From Candidatus Omnitrophota bacterium (GTDB lineage Bacteria; Omnitrophota; Gorgyraeia; Gygaellales; Profunditerraquicolaceae), in assembly GCA_030691585.1 (NCBI GenBank), contig JAUYEC010000030.1:1-12678 (forward strand): a stretch of 12,678 nucleotides of DNA, given 5' to 3'. The notes beneath the pieces were generated by a model. That model saw nothing but the letters and a program-made list of their open reading frames with translations, was not told where the DNA came from and ran no database searches. Each line of letters starts with the position of its first letter. Positions within the stretch are counted from its first letter, which is position 1. Shown here in pieces: positions 11,466-12,678 of this stretch. The translations under genes and the position numbers were made by a program.

Positions 11466-12567
11466 ACCTGTCGGTCATTGCCGCGATATAGTCGCAGACG
11501 GCGCGTTTTGTGCCGTCTGCGGCGATTTTTTCCTGAACGCTGTCCGGCAGCTGCGCAGGGATCCTTACGTAATCGCGGAAAAGCTCTTGGATAAAACGTT
11601 TGGCTTTATTGCTCATCCTTACCACCCGGTAATGATGATATAGCTTTGTCATCAGGAATTCGCGCAACGGCGTTCTAAGGGCCAGCATCTCTTTGCTGAA
11701 AGTCACGGCCTTGCGATCCAACGACTTCACATCAAGCTGCCCTTTTAACTTAAATTTCTTTATATTCGCCTGTGTCTCTTGTATCAAGTCGGTAACCTGC
11801 ATATTGATCAGCGACCTGATGGCCAGGTATCTTTTTTTATTATCGCTTAAGGCGGCATCTGCCGGGATCTTGCTGTTTATGCTCTCCCAGAGCCGCAGCC
11901 CCCGCAGGTCGGATTCTTTTATCAGGCCGGATGCCATTCCGTCGTCGAGGTCATGGTTATCATAAGCTATTTCATCGGCTATGTCGACGACCTGTGTCTC
12001 TAAGGTCGGCATTTCCTGGGGCATGAGCTCTTCGATTTTTACCGCCGAATCAAAAGCCGTCGAATGTTTGACTATTCCCTCGCGCACTTCCCAGGTAAGA
12101 TTAAGGCCCGGGAAATCGGGATATTTTTCCTCAAGGTAATCGACTACACGCAGGCCCTGCAGATTGTGGTTAAAGCCGCCCGAATCAGACATCAGCTCAT
12201 TCAGCGCTTCTTCTCCGGAATGGCCGAATGGCGTGTGCCCCAGGTCGTGCGCCAGGGCGATGGCTTCGGTAAGATCGGCATTGAGCCTTAAGGCTGAAGC
12301 AATAGTTCTGGCGATCTGGGAGACTTCTATGGTGTGCGTAAGGCGCGTGCGGTAATAATCCCCTTCATGATTGACAAAGACCTGTGTTTTGTATTCCAGC
12401 CTTCTAAATGCCGCTGAATGAACGATGCGGTCGCGGTCCCTCTGGTAACACGAACGGTAAGGATGTTCTTTTTCTTTGTGCGCCCTGCCCCTGGAATACC
12501 GGCTCTTGCAGGCGTAAGGAGCAAGAAGCAGGTCTTCCAGTTGTTTAATCCCGGACTTTGGCTGCAT
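11416..12567 (-). CDS. dgt: dGTPase-like HD-domain triphosphohydrolase
   Basis: 383 residues from ATG 12567, with AAAGGA 8 bases upstream. The protein belongs to the deoxyguanosinetriphosphate triphosphohydrolase-like family, which releases triphosphate from dNTPs. Visible: the N-terminal RDRDRIVHSAAFRRLEYKTQV (43-63), NHEGDYYRTRLTHTIEV with metal ligand H78, H107-D108-LGHTPFGHSGE (HD pair plus H111 and H116), FNHNLQGLR, and the later VDIADEIAYDNHDLDDG with D195/D198. The length matches the short, DNTPase-like subgroup rather than the about 500-residue E. coli Dgt. The start codon overlaps the upstream HIT gene by 23 bases, and its 3' end overlaps the HD-GYP gene by 50. True substrate preference cannot be read from sequence. 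The symbol reflects family only. Confidence 0.93.
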   Translation of the reverse strand: MQPKSGIKQLEDLLLAPYACKSRYSRGRAHKEKEHPYRSCYQRDRDRIVHSAAFRRLEYKTQVFVNHEGDYYRTRLTHTIEVSQIARTIASALRLNADLTEAIALAHDLGHTPFGHSGEEALNELMSDSGGFNHNLQGLRVVDYLEEKYPDFPGLNLTWEVREGIVKHSTAFDSAVKIEELMPQEMPTLETQVVDIADEIAYDNHDLDDGMASGLIKESDLRGLRLWESINSKIPADAALSDNKKRYLAIRSLINMQVTDLIQETQANIKKFKLKGQLDVKSLDRKAVTFSKEMLALRTPLREFLMTKLYHHYRVVRMSNKAKRFIQELFRDYVRIPAQLPDSVQEKIAADGTKRAVCDYIAAMTDRYALDEYKKLFDPYEKV

Positions 12568-12678
12568 GAATTAATCCTTTATGGAGTTCATCAAGCGACT
12601 GGGACAATACCTTTGTATTATTTAGTGTCGGCATAAAATTGTTGTCCCCTCTCCAGCGCGGAACAATGTGGACATGCA
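12545..12678 (-). CDS. HIT-family nucleotide hydrolase/phosphorylase, C-terminal part (cut by window edge)
   Basis: The frame enters from the right edge and gives 43 residues up to TAA at 12547-12545. It starts HVHIVPRWRGDNNFMPTL, the end of the histidine-triad motif (HxHxHxx; the first His is outside the window) followed by the PRWxGD segment typical of the Ap4A-phosphorylase-like or general HIT branch. Residues after it form the usual C-terminal helix region. HIT proteins cleave nucleoside polyphosphates or adenylated compounds through the central histidine. The gene overlaps the dGTPase start by 23 bases, so the two are probably co-translated and both act on nucleotides. Confidence 0.88.
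   Translation of the reverse strand, partial: HVHIVPRWRGDNNFMPTLNNTKVLSQSLDELHKGLIHAAKVRD

Noticed and set aside
1..12678. tRNA, rRNA, insertion sequence or prophage genes
   Set aside because: Both strands were read for such features and none could be supported; nearly all sequence is accounted for by chromosomal genes.

Overview
The window looks like a chromosomal piece of an uncultured bacterium of the Planctomycetes-Verrucomicrobia-Chlamydiae side of the tree, most plausibly Omnitrophota (OP3). The reasons are a 'small basic protein' of the Chlamydiae/Verrucomicrobia type (9514-9804), compact operons with coupled genes, Lys/Ala-rich tails on several small proteins, and families that recur in that lineage (DUF4416, PflX-type radical SAM, short ExeA/GspB pair). 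The lineage is an inference from remembered family distributions, not from a search. No rRNA, tRNA, CRISPR array, transposase or prophage gene is visible.

Region 1 (1-2665, + strand). The 3' end of a gene for a probable carbohydrate-binding beta-sandwich protein is followed by a tight three-gene unit: a ParA-type ATPase fused to a C-terminal CBM48/AMPK-beta-like glycogen-binding module, a translation-factor domain-II-like protein with a very lysine-rich N-terminus, and a SAP-like protein with a four-cysteine cluster. Then come a small CxxC/CxxC protein and a DUF134 (UPF0251) helix-turn-helix protein. A 29-bp palindromic repeat punctuates almost every gene junction here.

Region 2 (2946-5925, - strand). 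A six-gene operon is read leftward from a good sigma-70-type promoter (5951-5979): PilZ, Cys-rich small protein, PilZ, DUF4416, PflX-like radical SAM and DUF2062 membrane protein. Consecutive genes overlap or are separated by about 14 bases or less. The fifth copy of the 29-bp palindrome lies inside the 3' end of the DUF4416 gene and is translated.

Region 3 (5926-7523). A second inverted-repeat family (GGGGACAGCCAT type, three copies) sits between two divergent promoters. The rightward promoter (6106-6134) drives a GspA/ExeA-like AAA+ ATPase and a GspB-like single-pass protein with an ATGA overlap. This is a type II secretion/type IV pilus accessory pair, facing an operon with two c-di-GMP-binding PilZ proteins.

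Region 4 (7559-12678, - strand). A seven-gene cluster reads leftward: HIT-family protein (cut by the window edge), dGTPase-like HD hydrolase, GAF + HD-GYP phosphodiesterase, SPOR-domain membrane protein, small basic protein, exported double-SH3 protein and AroB. Spacing between stops and starts is 1-17 bases or an overlap, so it is probably one transcript whose promoter lies outside the window. It mixes nucleotide metabolism, c-di-GMP turnover, cell-envelope proteins and the shikimate pathway.

The most unusual items are the ParA-CBM48 fusion with its basic and SAP-like partners, and the covarying 29-bp palindrome family, one copy of which has become the C-terminus of a protein and another the stop codon of a gene.
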